A stretch of DNA of 64,000 bases from Fundicoccus ignavus (GCF_009659375.1 NZ_WJQT01000004.1:1-64000), one strand, 5' to 3'. Shown: positions 16,015 through 24,297, numbered from the stretch's first letter. The notes: generated by a model not told the origin, from the sequence alone. A program made the numbers and translations.

Positions 16015-16401
16015 ATGAGACAAAAGGACTCTTATAGAGACAGCAAAAAGTTAAAATACTTAGCGAGCAAGGATCCTCACCGCCCAAAACCGCTCGAGCA
16101 TTCTGCGAACGATCGTAGAAAAGAAGAGCAGCCAACCGGCAAAGAAGACGCTAGATTAAGTACTGACAGCAGCTTGAGCCACGACCCGCATGACCCGTCA
16201 CATCCTCGCAACCGTGAGGCAGTTGAGGCGGCTGATAATGCTTCTGGCGAGTCTGTAAGTAGCTTGAGCCATGATCCACACGATCCGTCGCATCCTCGTA
16301 ACCGTGAGGCAGTTTGGGCGGATGATAATGCCTCTAGCGAGTCTGTTGCCAGCTTGAGCCATGACCCGCATGATCCGTCGCATCCTCGTAACAAAGAATA
16401 A
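16015..16401 (+). CDS. small protein with three His/Asp/Pro repeats, unknown
   Basis: 128 residues, no signal peptide. The N-terminal 45 residues are highly basic and polar. The C-terminal part is three near-identical repeats of SLSHDPHDPSHPRN, about 32 residues apart, linked by Ala/Ser/Glu-rich spacers; the DNA repeat is 96 bases. Each repeat offers three His and two or three Asp, a plausible metal-binding unit. Start ATG 16015 follows AAAGGAG. Third gene of the cluster downstream of phoA. It could be cytosolic, or exported by an unseen route. I know of no named family with this repeat. Confidence 0.7.
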   Translation: MRQKDSYRDSKKLKYLASKDPHRPKPLEHSANDRRKEEQPTGKEDARLSTDSSLSHDPHDPSHPRNREAVEAADNASGESVSSLSHDPHDPSHPRNREAVWADDNASSESVASLSHDPHDPSHPRNKE

Positions 16402-16403
16402 GT

Positions 16404-16507
16404 AACCGAAGAAGGCGTTCTTCACCCTTGGTTCAGGGCGATTTGAAAGAAAGTTATCTTTTCTAAAATCATCGCTGAACGTAGTGCTGGGATACCTTCT
16501 TTTTTTA
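16404..16507 (+). terminator. large terminator after the His-rich cluster
   Basis: Outer arms GAAGG / CCTTC enclose an inner stem AGGGCGATTT / AAATCATCGCTG; a run of seven T follows. It ends the 14.2-16.4 kb transcript. Confidence 0.7.
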
Positions 16508-16639
16508 TTGACCAAAATACGGGCTGTAAAGTTTTGAGTGTTGGTAGCTGTAGAAAGTCAGAGTGCTTCGTCACTTTGGCTTTTTTTCAGCATAATATTG
16601 TCGCGCATTGATAAGATTTAAGCAGCCATTGGTTCATCT

Positions 16640-17300
16640 GAAAAGAGTATCGGTCGGGCCAAGTGTCCGGTTGTACAAGATCTCATCGATGTCTATCAAA
16701 ACAAACAGGCTGCTTATCAAAGAAATGCCGATAATCAAGAAGGTTGGTCTAACTACGACGAACTCTTTTTAATGGTCGCCACAGCTCTAGCTAGACAACT
16801 GACGCAAAGCCCTCAGGGCCAACAAGATCTTGAAATTGTCCAAGAACGTCTGAAAAGCTTCAAGCAATTTAGTGACAATGACGACATTGCCCTGAAACTC
16901 CTCCTCCGCTTTATGTCGCTCAAGGACGCGGAAGCGGTTGTGAAAAAACCATTGAAGCTGTTAACCGATTTGAAAGAACCGGGTTTGTCTGAAAATTTAT
17001 ATTATGTCTGCAGCATTCTTTACATTAAACACCTGGCTGCCAAGCAATACAAACGAACCGAACACTACTATAAAATAATCGACGAAATCCAGTTGGATTC
17101 AATCGATTTAGGCTGGAAACTATCGCGACAATTTATTCAGAACATTCACTTGTATTTTACCGATGATAAAAACCGTGCAGTCGACCAAATCAATAAACTA
17201 AGTATTTTTTACAATACCTCAATCTGGCCTACCAATCGTGCTATGTCGCGCAAACTTGTCGCGACTTATCCATTCCCCACCAAGAAGTTGAGGTGACATT
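16640..17300 (+). pseudogene. decayed Rgg-like regulator, pair 3, first member
   Basis: Residues encoded here (for example LKEPGLSENLYYVCSILYIK and LDSIDLGWKLSRQFIQNIHL) align closely with the middle and C-terminal part of the intact regulator at 24817-25722. The N-terminal helix-turn-helix is gone. Near the end the frame is lost: the expected IPHQEVE end is encoded in another frame just before 17297. An open frame of 174 codons (16772-17296) remains but lacks a ribosome site. So this is a relic of a third regulator pair, truncated at the 5' end. Confidence 0.8.
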
Positions 17301-17462
17301 ATGAGAAAAAGCCATAAGGAAATAATCGAGAGTTTACGCAAGAAGAAAGCTTTATCAATGCAAGAAATTTGTGGCGATTGTATTTCGCATTCGTCCTATT
17401 CGCGCTTCGTGAAAAACGGCCAAACCCTTGCGATTGACAAATGGAGCGCCTGTTTTTCTTGA
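17301..17462 (+). pseudogene. decayed Rgg-like regulator, pair 3, second member
   Basis: ATG 17301 opens a frame of 53 codons that matches the helix-turn-helix of 25719-26600 (SLRKKKALSMQEICGD, then SHSSYSRF, then GQTLAIDK) and then diverges into a stop. Only the DNA-binding domain is left; the TPR-like domain is deleted. It would be produced, if at all, as an isolated DNA-binding fragment, which could in principle compete at the operators of the intact pairs. Confidence 0.8.
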
Positions 17463-17498
17463 AAGATATTATCGGTTTTAAAAAGGAGGAGGACTAAG

Positions 17499-17858
17499 AT
17501 GTGGTGGTTCTTTGTGGTTATGGGACTGTTAATGTTATATCCGAAATTGGATGATATCATCGATGCCTTCAAGAGTAGTGATCCAGGTTATCAGAAGAAA
17601 AAGCAGCTTGAAGAGCGTGAACAATTAGCACAACAATTGGATCTTGCAAGGCGGCTGGAAGAATTGAAAGGGCAAGTCTGTCAGTTAGAAAGTAGTCAGT
17701 TCTACCTAATGTCTCTTCCGACAAAAGTCCAAGCAACCATTCAACTGGTTGATCAAGGTTGGGTGGAATTTACAGTTGATAAAAAGAAGTCGGACACTTA
17801 CATTGTAAAAGTTGAAGCAATCAGTATGGTCGCAAGAATGCTATCAGAGACAGCGTGA
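17499..17858 (+). CDS. small membrane-anchored coiled-coil protein, unknown
   Basis: 119 residues starting MWWFFVVMGLLMLYPKL, a single N-terminal membrane helix of about 15-17 residues. Residues 30-65 are Glu/Lys/Gln/Leu-rich and look like a coiled coil (KKKQLEEREQLAQQLDLARR). The C-terminal 50 residues resemble a small beta-rich domain. AAAGGAGGAGG lies before the ATG, a strong ribosome site. It stands between the decayed regulator pair and a bidirectional terminator. Function unknown; it may be a signalling accessory, but nothing in the sequence shows that. Confidence 0.65.
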   Translation: MWWFFVVMGLLMLYPKLDDIIDAFKSSDPGYQKKKQLEEREQLAQQLDLARRLEELKGQVCQLESSQFYLMSLPTKVQATIQLVDQGWVEFTVDKKKSDTYIVKVEAISMVARMLSETA

Positions 17859-17876
17859 ACTCTCGCGATTTATCCA

Positions 17877-17912
17877 TAAAAAAGCACCCACAAAAAAATT
17901 GTGGGTGCTTTT
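17877..17912. terminator. bidirectional terminator
   Basis: AAAAGCACCCACAA and TTGTGGGTGCTTTT arms around an A/T loop. It serves the plus-strand gene at 17499 and fabV on the minus strand. Confidence 0.9.
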
Positions 17913-17951
17913 GAGTTAGGACCGTAAAGTAGTGTGACCTATTCTATCGAT

Positions 17952-19148
17952 TTATGGTTCTAAGGCTAATAATTCTTCAATTGTCACCGACTCCGGCTCA
18001 TAGCCATCCACGTCGAAACCTGATAAATTATTGAATTCCTTGATAAAGATATCGTAACCCGTTTTCTCCGTATTGAAGTTGTCCGCGCTAATTTCTTTAA
18101 TCAATGCTTCGGTCGCAGCTTGCACTTCAGGATCTAGTTCCCAGCTATCGGGACGTAAACGACCTTGGGCGTCGTATTCCGGTTTATCTCCGTATAACAT
18201 GTCGCGGTAAATACGGTCCTGATGCATAATTGGCGTTTCGTGCGTGCCATTATCGACCATCACGCGGTAAAGACCTAGACAGTAAACAGGGAAGAATGGA
18301 ATGACTGAACTGGCTTTAGTTGTGACAGCTGTCGCGACAACGATTGTGGCTTTACCTTCAATATCAGCCAATAATTCATTGATATTATCTGCTTTTACTT
18401 CACAGTCCGCTTTAGCTTGTCCCAAGGTACCGCCACCATAATAAGGACGGTTCAATTCAGAGCCAAGGTAAGAATAGTTGACAGTTAATACGCCATCCGC
18501 CAAGACATCGGCTTCCTTCAAGGCTTTTAACCATAATTCCCAGTCTTCACCACCCATGACTTTGACGGTATCCGCAATCTCTTCGTCCGTTGCCGGTTCT
18601 AGCACATGTTCATGGAATTCAGCTTTCTGAATATTGACATGCGGTCCTTCAACTGTTTGACCAATCGACTTGATAACGGAGTTGAAACGCTCGCCCGTAT
18701 CCGGATCAACGCGCACACTCGATGCTAAACTATACACGACCAAGTCAATTTTGCCGTCCCACTCGCTTTTAATGTACTCAATCACATCTTGTTTCGACTG
18801 ATGACCGAACGCATCTTGAACAAAGTTTTTTGCCACTAAGCCCTCAGCCTCTGCCGCTTGCTTGAAGTACACATTATTGTACCAACCAGCCGTCCCCAAG
18901 TTACGCTCTGACTTGGGTTCTTTTTCAAACGAAACGCCAATCGTATCCGCACCAGCTCCAAATGCCAAAGTAATTCGCGTCGCCAAGCCATAACTCGAAG
19001 AAGCCCCGATAATCAAGACTTTCTTAGGACCTTCATAACGGCCTTGTTTCTTCACATAGTTAATTTGATTCGCCACGTCCTGCTTCAAGCCAATCGGATT
19101 GACTCCCAAGGACACATTTCCACGCAGTTTAGGTTCAAAATTCAGCAT
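17952..19148 (-). CDS. fabV: enoyl-ACP/trans-2-enoyl-CoA reductase FabV
   Basis: NADH-dependent reductase for the last step of fatty-acid elongation (or trans-2-enoyl-CoA reduction), 398 residues, the usual FabV/TER length. Rossmann motif GASSSYG lies near residue 48. The catalytic pair is the second Tyr in PYYGGGTLGQAK and the Lys nine positions later, the Y-X8-K arrangement of the family. Further landmarks are SLASSVR, FFPVYCLGLYRVM and MHQDRIYRDMLYG. ATG 19148 follows GGAGG; the upstream in-frame start has no ribosome site. FabV is insensitive to triclosan in known species. A truncated second copy lies at 35286-35595. Confidence 0.95.
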   Translation of the reverse strand: MLNFEPKLRGNVSLGVNPIGLKQDVANQINYVKKQGRYEGPKKVLIIGASSSYGLATRITLAFGAGADTIGVSFEKEPKSERNLGTAGWYNNVYFKQAAEAEGLVAKNFVQDAFGHQSKQDVIEYIKSEWDGKIDLVVYSLASSVRVDPDTGERFNSVIKSIGQTVEGPHVNIQKAEFHEHVLEPATDEEIADTVKVMGGEDWELWLKALKEADVLADGVLTVNYSYLGSELNRPYYGGGTLGQAKADCEVKADNINELLADIEGKATIVVATAVTTKASSVIPFFPVYCLGLYRVMVDNGTHETPIMHQDRIYRDMLYGDKPEYDAQGRLRPDSWELDPEVQAATEALIKEISADNFNTEKTGYDIFIKEFNNLSGFDVDGYEPESVTIEELLALEP

Positions 19149-19258
19149 AGTTCCCTCCAACTTACTCTTAATAATCCAAGCATACCAAAATATGGCCCCG
19201 AATGGTTAGCCAGAACCCCCTTGGAAACGGGTCCCGGTTTTAAAGTTCGTATTTTGGC

Positions 19259-19840
19259 TTAGGGATTGAGTGCTTGTACGGCTTTCATACCGCCTTCAAT
19301 GACAACCGACTGATAGCCTTTAACGGCTAAAAATGAAGCCGCAGCCGTAGCACGATTACCCGAACCGCATAACGTATAAATTGTTTGGCCAGGCTGGAGT
19401 CTTTCGTAGTTAAACGCGAGTTCTTCTAAAGCAATGTTTTGAAGTTGCTTTTCTGGAGCTGGACGCGTTATTTCATCTGGATGACGAACATCTAACAAGG
19501 TAAAGTCTCCGGCTGGTAAATTAATAAAATCAGCTGCTGTAATCGTTGCTTGAGTTTGTAGGTCTGCTTGTGGAACATCCGCTATCAATAAATATCCCGC
19601 AAGTTGTGTAAAACCTTGTGAGTCAAGTTGTCGTTCTAATTCAGGTAGTTGATTTTCCAAATCGGCATCTAAAACTAGCGCAATGGGTTGCTTCGCTTGT
19701 AAAAGGTCGCCAGCGTATTTCTTAAAATTTCCAGGAATTAAATTTAAAGCACCTTTAAGATGACCCGCTTGAAAAGCGGTTTGTGAGCGCATATCGATCC
19801 ATTGATAGGGTGCAGTTGCTTGATAAGCTAAGTGTTGCAT
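19259..19840 (-). CDS. rhodanese-like protein with two domains
   Basis: Probable sulfurtransferase of 193 residues. The first rhodanese-like domain (about residues 1-90: WIDMRSQTAFQAGHLKGALN) lacks a catalytic Cys. The second (about 100-190) has LLDVRHPDE and the active-site loop LCGSGNRA, with Cys as the persulfide carrier. AAAGGAGGG precedes the ATG. Cytosolic, no signal peptide. It sits between fabV and the Met T-box transporter protein gene; a sulfur link with MetQ is possible but unproven. Substrate unknown. Confidence 0.85.
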   Translation of the reverse strand: MQHLAYQATAPYQWIDMRSQTAFQAGHLKGALNLIPGNFKKYAGDLLQAKQPIALVLDADLENQLPELERQLDSQGFTQLAGYLLIADVPQADLQTQATITAADFINLPAGDFTLLDVRHPDEITRPAPEKQLQNIALEELAFNYERLQPGQTIYTLCGSGNRATAAASFLAVKGYQSVVIEGGMKAVQALNP

Positions 19841-19887
19841 GAAATCCCTCCTTTTCTATCAGTATACAATATCTTTCTGAAATTGGA

Positions 19888-19922
19888 ATAAAAGACACCC
19901 AAACGTTACCGCTTGCGTGTCT
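19888..19922 (-). terminator. terminator of the MetQ-like gene
   Basis: On the minus strand AGACAC and GTGTCT form the outer stem with inner CAAGCG/CGTTTG pairing, then TTTTATT. Confidence 0.7.
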
Positions 19923-19930
19923 AAAATAGT

Positions 19931-20776
19931 CTATTCTGCGTCTTCCGCAGCTTTTTCTTGTGCTTCACGGACGATATCCCAAGCTGGAATACTGCCGCCA
20001 TTTGTTACTTCGTTGATGACTTCTGCTACATCCTCTTGTTGGTACAATTCAACGATTTTTAAGTAAGTCTCGTTGTCAGCATCTTCAGCACGCGCTGCAA
20101 TATTGTTCACACGCGCAATATTGATGGTTTCAGCTGTATCACCAAAGACATAAATCGCATCGCTTGGTTGGAAATTTGTTGCGCCTAGGAAAGAATTATC
20201 GATGAATGCAGCGTCAACATCCGGCACAATCGCAGGAATATTAGCCGCATCGACTTCGATAAACTCAATGTTCTTAGGATTGTCAACCACATCGTCCGGC
20301 GTCGGTAATAATTCACCTGTATCACCTAAAGAAATCAAGCCGGCTTTTTCTAATGTCTGCAAGTTGTAACTTAAGCTCGTTGGAGCGTTGTTGACCGCAA
20401 TTTTCGCGCCATCTGGTAGATCATCTAATGAATCGTATTTCTCTGAATAAATGCGTGTCGGTACCGCAACCGTATAACCGATGGTTACTAAGTCGCCGTC
20501 ATTTTCCTTGTTCCAGTTTTCCAAGAATACATCGTGCTGGAAAGCGTTCAAATCAAGGGTACCATCCGCTAAAGAGATGTTCGGAATGTTGAAGTCTGTC
20601 AATAAGATAACGTCTAATTCAATATCTTCTTCCGCAGCTTTCTCTGCAACATACAACCAAACTTGTTCATATTCTTCACCGACCACACCAATTGAAACTT
20701 GCTCCTGTGCAAAGGCGGTCGTGCTTGGCCCCAATAATAAAGCAGATAATAATAATGATGTTAAGATTTTTTTCAT
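19931..20776 (-). CDS. MetQ/NlpA-family methionine-binding protein
   Basis: Substrate-binding protein of a D/L-methionine-type ABC importer, 281 residues. Signal peptide MKKILTSLLLSALLLG with an AFA-Q SPase I site and no lipobox Cys, whereas MetQ proteins in most Firmicutes are lipoproteins. Family landmarks: LDLNAFQHDVFLENWN, KIAVNNAPTSLSYNLQTLEK, ANIPAIVPDVDAAFIDNSF. No MetN or MetI gene adjoins it, so it must use a transporter encoded elsewhere. A T-box leader with ATG specifier candidates precedes it, which supports methionine as ligand. Confidence 0.88.
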   Translation of the reverse strand: MKKILTSLLLSALLLGPSTTAFAQEQVSIGVVGEEYEQVWLYVAEKAAEEDIELDVILLTDFNIPNISLADGTLDLNAFQHDVFLENWNKENDGDLVTIGYTVAVPTRIYSEKYDSLDDLPDGAKIAVNNAPTSLSYNLQTLEKAGLISLGDTGELLPTPDDVVDNPKNIEFIEVDAANIPAIVPDVDAAFIDNSFLGATNFQPSDAIYVFGDTAETINIARVNNIAARAEDADNETYLKIVELYQQEDVAEVINEVTNGGSIPAWDIVREAQEKAAEDAE

Positions 20777-20832
20777 GTGTCTAACTCCTATTCTATTTTT
20801 GTTTATCTACTATTTTTCATTTTTCAGAACAC

Positions 20833-21118
20833 AAAAAAGTCCCTTTATCATACATTTATGTATGATAAAGGGACGGAAAGCTCCGTGTTACCACCCAGAT
20901 TCATGCAGCCCTCGCGGACTACACCTCAGTGTTTCAATTGAAACATGCAGGCTAACGGCTGCCGCCGACCAGAAAGCGTAAACCTTCAAGTAACTCCAAG
21001 CTCATGTTCATTTATTGCGATAGACCCGTTTACAGCGATCCGAGCTCTCTTAGCTATCCTCAATAAACTACTAACTCTTCACAGTTATGTCTAAATGAAA
21101 TTTAAATTAGATATTAAT
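20833..21118 (-). promoter_or_regulatory. T-box riboswitch leader (Met)
   Basis: On the minus strand the leader contains the T-box core GGGTGGTAACACGG (complement of 20883-20896), a 16-base-arm terminator GTCCCTTTATCATACA with T-run (20833-20874), and a stem I with AAGAGAGC-type bulge. The specifier region reads AAATGAACATGAG; both possible triplets are ATG, so the sensed tRNA is most likely tRNA-Met. Uncharged tRNA would favour the antiterminator and expression of the MetQ-like gene. Confidence 0.88.
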
Positions 21119-21121
21119 GAG

Positions 21122-21150
21122 AGTATACGACGGTTCACGGCAAATGTCAA
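21122..21150 (-). promoter_or_regulatory. promoter of the T-box leader
   Basis: On the minus strand TTGACA, 17-base spacer, TATACT: a near-consensus sigma-A promoter directly upstream of the T-box. Confidence 0.8.
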
Positions 21151-21204
21151 CATAATTCGTCAGATATAGTATATGATAGAAAGACCAATAAAGGAGCTGA
21201 TCAC

Positions 21205-21705
21205 ATGACGGACAGAATACGATTAACCAACGGCTTTGCGCCAGTTTATAATAGCGAATCGCGCGTGCTAATCTTAGGGAGTCACCCCGGTGTGCCATCC
21301 TTGAAGAAGCAGCAATATTACGGTAATCCAGGCAATGCCTTTTGGCGCGTGGTTTTCTCAGCACTTAATGTAGACGATCCGCTGGATTACCAAAGTCGCT
21401 TGAATTTATTACTAGCTAACGGCATTGCCCTCTGGGATGTCTATGCCCAAGTTGAACGCGAAGGCAGCTATGATCACAAAATCACCTATAATGTCCTCAA
21501 TGACTTCGAGTCATTGTTAGCGCAATGTCCGATTCAACTGATAATCGCGAACGGAAAAACTGCCTATAACGAAACCCAACGCCACCCAATCTTTAATGAC
21601 TACCTCGTGAAAAGCGCCTTATCTACCAGCGGTTTAAATAATGGACGTGAACAAGAACGAATGGCCCAATGGCATGACTATTTACACGAAGGGTTGAAGA
21701 AGTAG
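21205..21705 (+). CDS. DNA-deoxyinosine glycosylase (UDG superfamily)
   Basis: Base-excision repair enzyme of the UDG superfamily, 166 residues, most like the hypoxanthine-DNA glycosylase group (family 6). Motif A is ILGSHPGVPSLKKQQYYG with PGNAFW, and the C-terminal motif is ALSTSGLNNG. These fit the family, in which an Asn replaces the usual catalytic Asp (here NPGNAFW). AAAGGAGCTG precedes the ATG. The gene is divergent from the T-box transcript; the two promoters share roughly 100 bases. Cytosolic; no partner gene nearby. Confidence 0.85.
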   Translation: MTDRIRLTNGFAPVYNSESRVLILGSHPGVPSLKKQQYYGNPGNAFWRVVFSALNVDDPLDYQSRLNLLLANGIALWDVYAQVEREGSYDHKITYNVLNDFESLLAQCPIQLIIANGKTAYNETQRHPIFNDYLVKSALSTSGLNNGREQERMAQWHDYLHEGLKK

Positions 21706-21764
21706 AGCTGGCTGGCCTGGGTTAATCGATTTGAGAGCTTGAGCCAACCTTGAATGGCGCCCAT

Positions 21765-21960
21765 AAATAATCGTGCTCCAGTTCTGCAAACTGGCACATG
21801 ATTCGGTCGTAATCGTGCTCCAGTTTTTGGAAGTGGAGCATGACTCGGAGGTAATCGTGCTCGAGTTTCTGGAAGTGAAACATGATTCGGAGGTAATCGT
21901 GCTCGAGTTTCTGGAAGTGAAACATGATTCGGAAGCTATTATGCTCGAACAACAATTACT
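21765..21960. repeat. family A array: about 4.5 tandem 42-bp units
   Basis: GTGCT at 21773, 21815, 21857 and 21899, and ATGCT at 21941, are exactly 42 bases apart. Palindromes are better preserved in some units, for example CTCCAGTTTT...AACTGG in the first, but the unit sequence has drifted from the 711-1250 array (GGAAGTG replaces AAACTGG). Confidence 0.85.
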
Positions 21961-22232
21961 CGAACATAAAGATGGACGCCCACATTTTGTAATTAAAATT
22001 GTAAGAAAAACAATAAGGTGTGGGCCGGTGGCCCACTATTCTATTTGAACGAGTGAAAAATGATAAGTGGGTTATGTGTAATATTTTGTCGTAATTGTAA
22101 TCTTTGAGAGTTTGTGTGATAGAAATATTACAGGGAAGATTCAGTTTGTTTAAGTTGGGCGTGGAGGGGTTGGCATGGTCTAATGGACGTGCTAATGTAG
22201 GTCTATCAGAAATGAAGGAAGAGGTACGTCTA

Positions 22233-23648
22233 ATGAATTTTAGGAAAAAGTTGTGGTTAGGTTGTTCAGTATTAGCTTTAGCGGGTCATGCATTAGCAGT
22301 ACCAGCACAGGTAACAGCTGTTACTTGGCAAGCAAGAGACTTAAACGAAGTATTGTCAGAGGTTGAAGTAACCGAAGAGAATGCCCTTAAATATACAGTA
22401 AAATATGGAGATACATTGAGTGTCATCTCTGAAGCGATGGATATTGATTTAAGATATTTAGCCGCCATTAATGAAATTGATAATGTTGATTTAATTTTTC
22501 CCGATACATTGTTAACAGCTCAATTTGACGATAATCATCAAGTCGATGGTTTGAGTGTTAATGCACCGAGTGGTGAGAGTGTTGAAGTTTATATTCCAGT
22601 AAACTTATCACCTGTTGAAGCAGTTGAAGAGATTGAGGTTGTCGTGGTAGAAGCAACGCCAGCTGAATCTGAAGAAGTTGTGGAAGAAGAGATTGCAGAG
22701 GAAATTATCGAAGAAGAGGTTTCTGAAGACATTGTTGAAGAATCTATACCTGAGCTAGATGAAACTTTACCATCGACGCCTGAAGTAGGCGAAGGTAATC
22801 TTGAAACAGATGTGCCTACAGAAGAACCAGAAGCGGGTGCGGTGACTCCTGAAGAGGAAATTGAAACTCCCGAAGTAACGGAACCAGAGGAAGAAGTAGA
22901 AGTTCCTGAAGAGGAAGTTGAGACTCCAGAAGTTACAGAACCAGAAGAAGAGGTAGAAGTTCCTGAAGAGGAAGTTGAAACTCCTGAAGTAACAGAACCG
23001 GAGAAAGAAGTAGCAGTTCCTGAAGAGGAAATTGAAACACCTGAAGTTACAGAAACCGAAGAAGAAGTAGCAGTTTCTGAAGAGGAAATTGAAACTCCAG
23101 AAGTTACAGAACCAGAAGAAGAAGTAGAAGTTCCTGAGGAAGAAGTAGCAGCTCCTGAAGAGGAAGTTGAGACTCCGGAAGTAACGGTACCAGAGGAAGA
23201 AGTAGCTATTCCTGAAGAGGAAATTGAAACTCCTGAGGAACCGGAATACGTGGAGCCTGAGGAACCGGAGTACGTGGAACCTGAGGAACCAGAATACGTG
23301 GAGCCAGAAGTCATCGAAAGAGATCCAGCAGGCTTATCAGCTAACGCAGCAGCTTTCCGTGATTTGGTAGTTAGCATGTATGGTGTCACAGCTTATGGCT
23401 TACGTTCAGGCGACAGTGGCGACCACGGAACAGGACTTGCAGTTGACTTTATGGTGCCAGTTGGTTCAGAATTAGGCGATGCAATTGCGAACTTTGCGAT
23501 TGCAAACATGGGCTCTTATGGCATTTCTTATGTCATCTGGGAACAACAAATTTACGGAGACTGGAGTTATTCATGGGTCCCAATGGAAGACCGTGGCAGC
23601 ATCACGGCTAACCATTATGACCACGTCCACGTTTCATTCAATTATTAA
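22233..23648 (+). CDS. LysM surface protein with Sip-type C-terminal domain
   Basis: Secreted cell-wall protein of 471 residues resembling streptococcal surface immunogenic protein Sip. Signal peptide to about residue 30, then one LysM domain (about 53-97, KYTVKYGDTLSVISEAMDI) for peptidoglycan binding. Residues about 150-370 are Glu/Pro/Val repeats (EEVEVPEEEVETPEVTEPE type, then YVEPEEPE). The C-terminal 100 residues carry GDSGDHGTGLAVDFMVP and NHYDHVHVSF, the His/Asp/His-x-His pattern of M15-like zinc carboxypeptidase folds. ATG 22233 follows AAGGAAGAGG; the longer upstream frame lacks these features. Catalytic activity is not established for Sip. Confidence 0.88.
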   Translation: MNFRKKLWLGCSVLALAGHALAVPAQVTAVTWQARDLNEVLSEVEVTEENALKYTVKYGDTLSVISEAMDIDLRYLAAINEIDNVDLIFPDTLLTAQFDDNHQVDGLSVNAPSGESVEVYIPVNLSPVEAVEEIEVVVVEATPAESEEVVEEEIAEEIIEEEVSEDIVEESIPELDETLPSTPEVGEGNLETDVPTEEPEAGAVTPEEEIETPEVTEPEEEVEVPEEEVETPEVTEPEEEVEVPEEEVETPEVTEPEKEVAVPEEEIETPEVTETEEEVAVSEEEIETPEVTEPEEEVEVPEEEVAAPEEEVETPEVTVPEEEVAIPEEEIETPEEPEYVEPEEPEYVEPEEPEYVEPEVIERDPAGLSANAAAFRDLVVSMYGVTAYGLRSGDSGDHGTGLAVDFMVPVGSELGDAIANFAIANMGSYGISYVIWEQQIYGDWSYSWVPMEDRGSITANHYDHVHVSFNY

Positions 23649-23652
23649 CCAC

Positions 23653-23682
23653 CACCCCCCTTGCATAAAGGGGGCTTTTTGT
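23653..23682 (+). terminator. terminator after the LysM/Sip gene
   Basis: CCCCCTT and AAGGGGG arms, then a T-run. Confidence 0.85.
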
Positions 23683-23714
23683 ACAAAATATTATTCACCG
23701 TAACCTGCTTCCCT

Positions 23715-23770
23715 AAACTAGCCGAATGTCCGTGATAATCGGCTAGAATACAAACTAAGCTAGTAGAAAG
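23715..23770. repeat. family B remnant, one to two units
   Basis: One CTAGCCGA...TCGGCTAG palindrome at 42-bp spacing from a degenerate CTAG-containing copy (AGCTAGTAGAAAG). Located just downstream of the Sip-like gene terminator. Confidence 0.7.
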
Positions 23771-23898
23771 CCAGCCTTAGTTCTTTAACGCCTCCTACAA
23801 GTTAAATTAAGCTCACAATCACCAAACAATGTATAACATTTTCAATGAGCAGCTGTGAGATTTACTCTTAAAATAGAAAAATAAAGGAGAGATGGATA

Positions 23899-24234
23899 AT
23901 GACTGAAGCAATCGAGGTATTAACTAACAAAGTAGCAGCCTGTCAGAAAGCTTGTAACACTTGTTTTGAGGCTTGTTTAAATGAAGACCATGTCCAAATG
24001 ATGGCTGAATGTATCCGAACTGACCGTGAATGCGCAGATATTTGTGGTATCGTTTTAAGTTTCACTCAACGTGAAAGTCGCCTTTTACCAGAACTCATCA
24101 CTGCATGTATTAAAGCTTGTCAACTGTGTGCTTCTGAATGTGGACAACATGACCATGATCATTGCCAAGCGTGTGCTAAAGCTTGCAGAGAATGTGAAGC
24201 GGCCTGTCAAACTTATCTAGACTCATTGGCATAA
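23899..24234 (+). CDS. four-helix-bundle copper storage protein (Csp/DUF326)
   Basis: Small cytosolic protein of 111 residues with 16 cysteines spaced as CxxxC and CxxC along predicted helices (AACQKACNTCFEAC, AECIRTDRECADIC, ACIKACQLCASEC, HCQACAKACRECEAAC). This is the pattern of Csp3-type copper storage proteins, which bind many Cu(I) ions inside a four-helix bundle. No signal peptide, so Csp3-like rather than exported Csp1-like. AAAGGAGAG precedes the ATG. It stands alone with its own terminator; no copper-responsive site was recognised upstream. Confidence 0.92.
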   Translation: MTEAIEVLTNKVAACQKACNTCFEACLNEDHVQMMAECIRTDRECADICGIVLSFTQRESRLLPELITACIKACQLCASECGQHDHDHCQACAKACRECEAACQTYLDSLA

Positions 24235-24240
24235 ATAGTA

Positions 24241-24297
24241 AACCCTTAACCAAAGTGAAGTGTTCAATACACACACGCTTGGTTAAGGGTATTTTGT
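24241..24297 (+). terminator. terminator after the copper storage gene
   Basis: AACCCTTAACCAA and TTGGTTAAGGGT form a long stem with a further inner GTGTT/AATACAC hairpin, then ATTTTG. Confidence 0.85.

Noticed and set aside
22589-23389. 266-residue Ser/Thr-rich protein on the minus strand
   Set aside because: Complement of the Glu/Pro repeat region of the Sip-like gene; no ribosome site or signal peptide.
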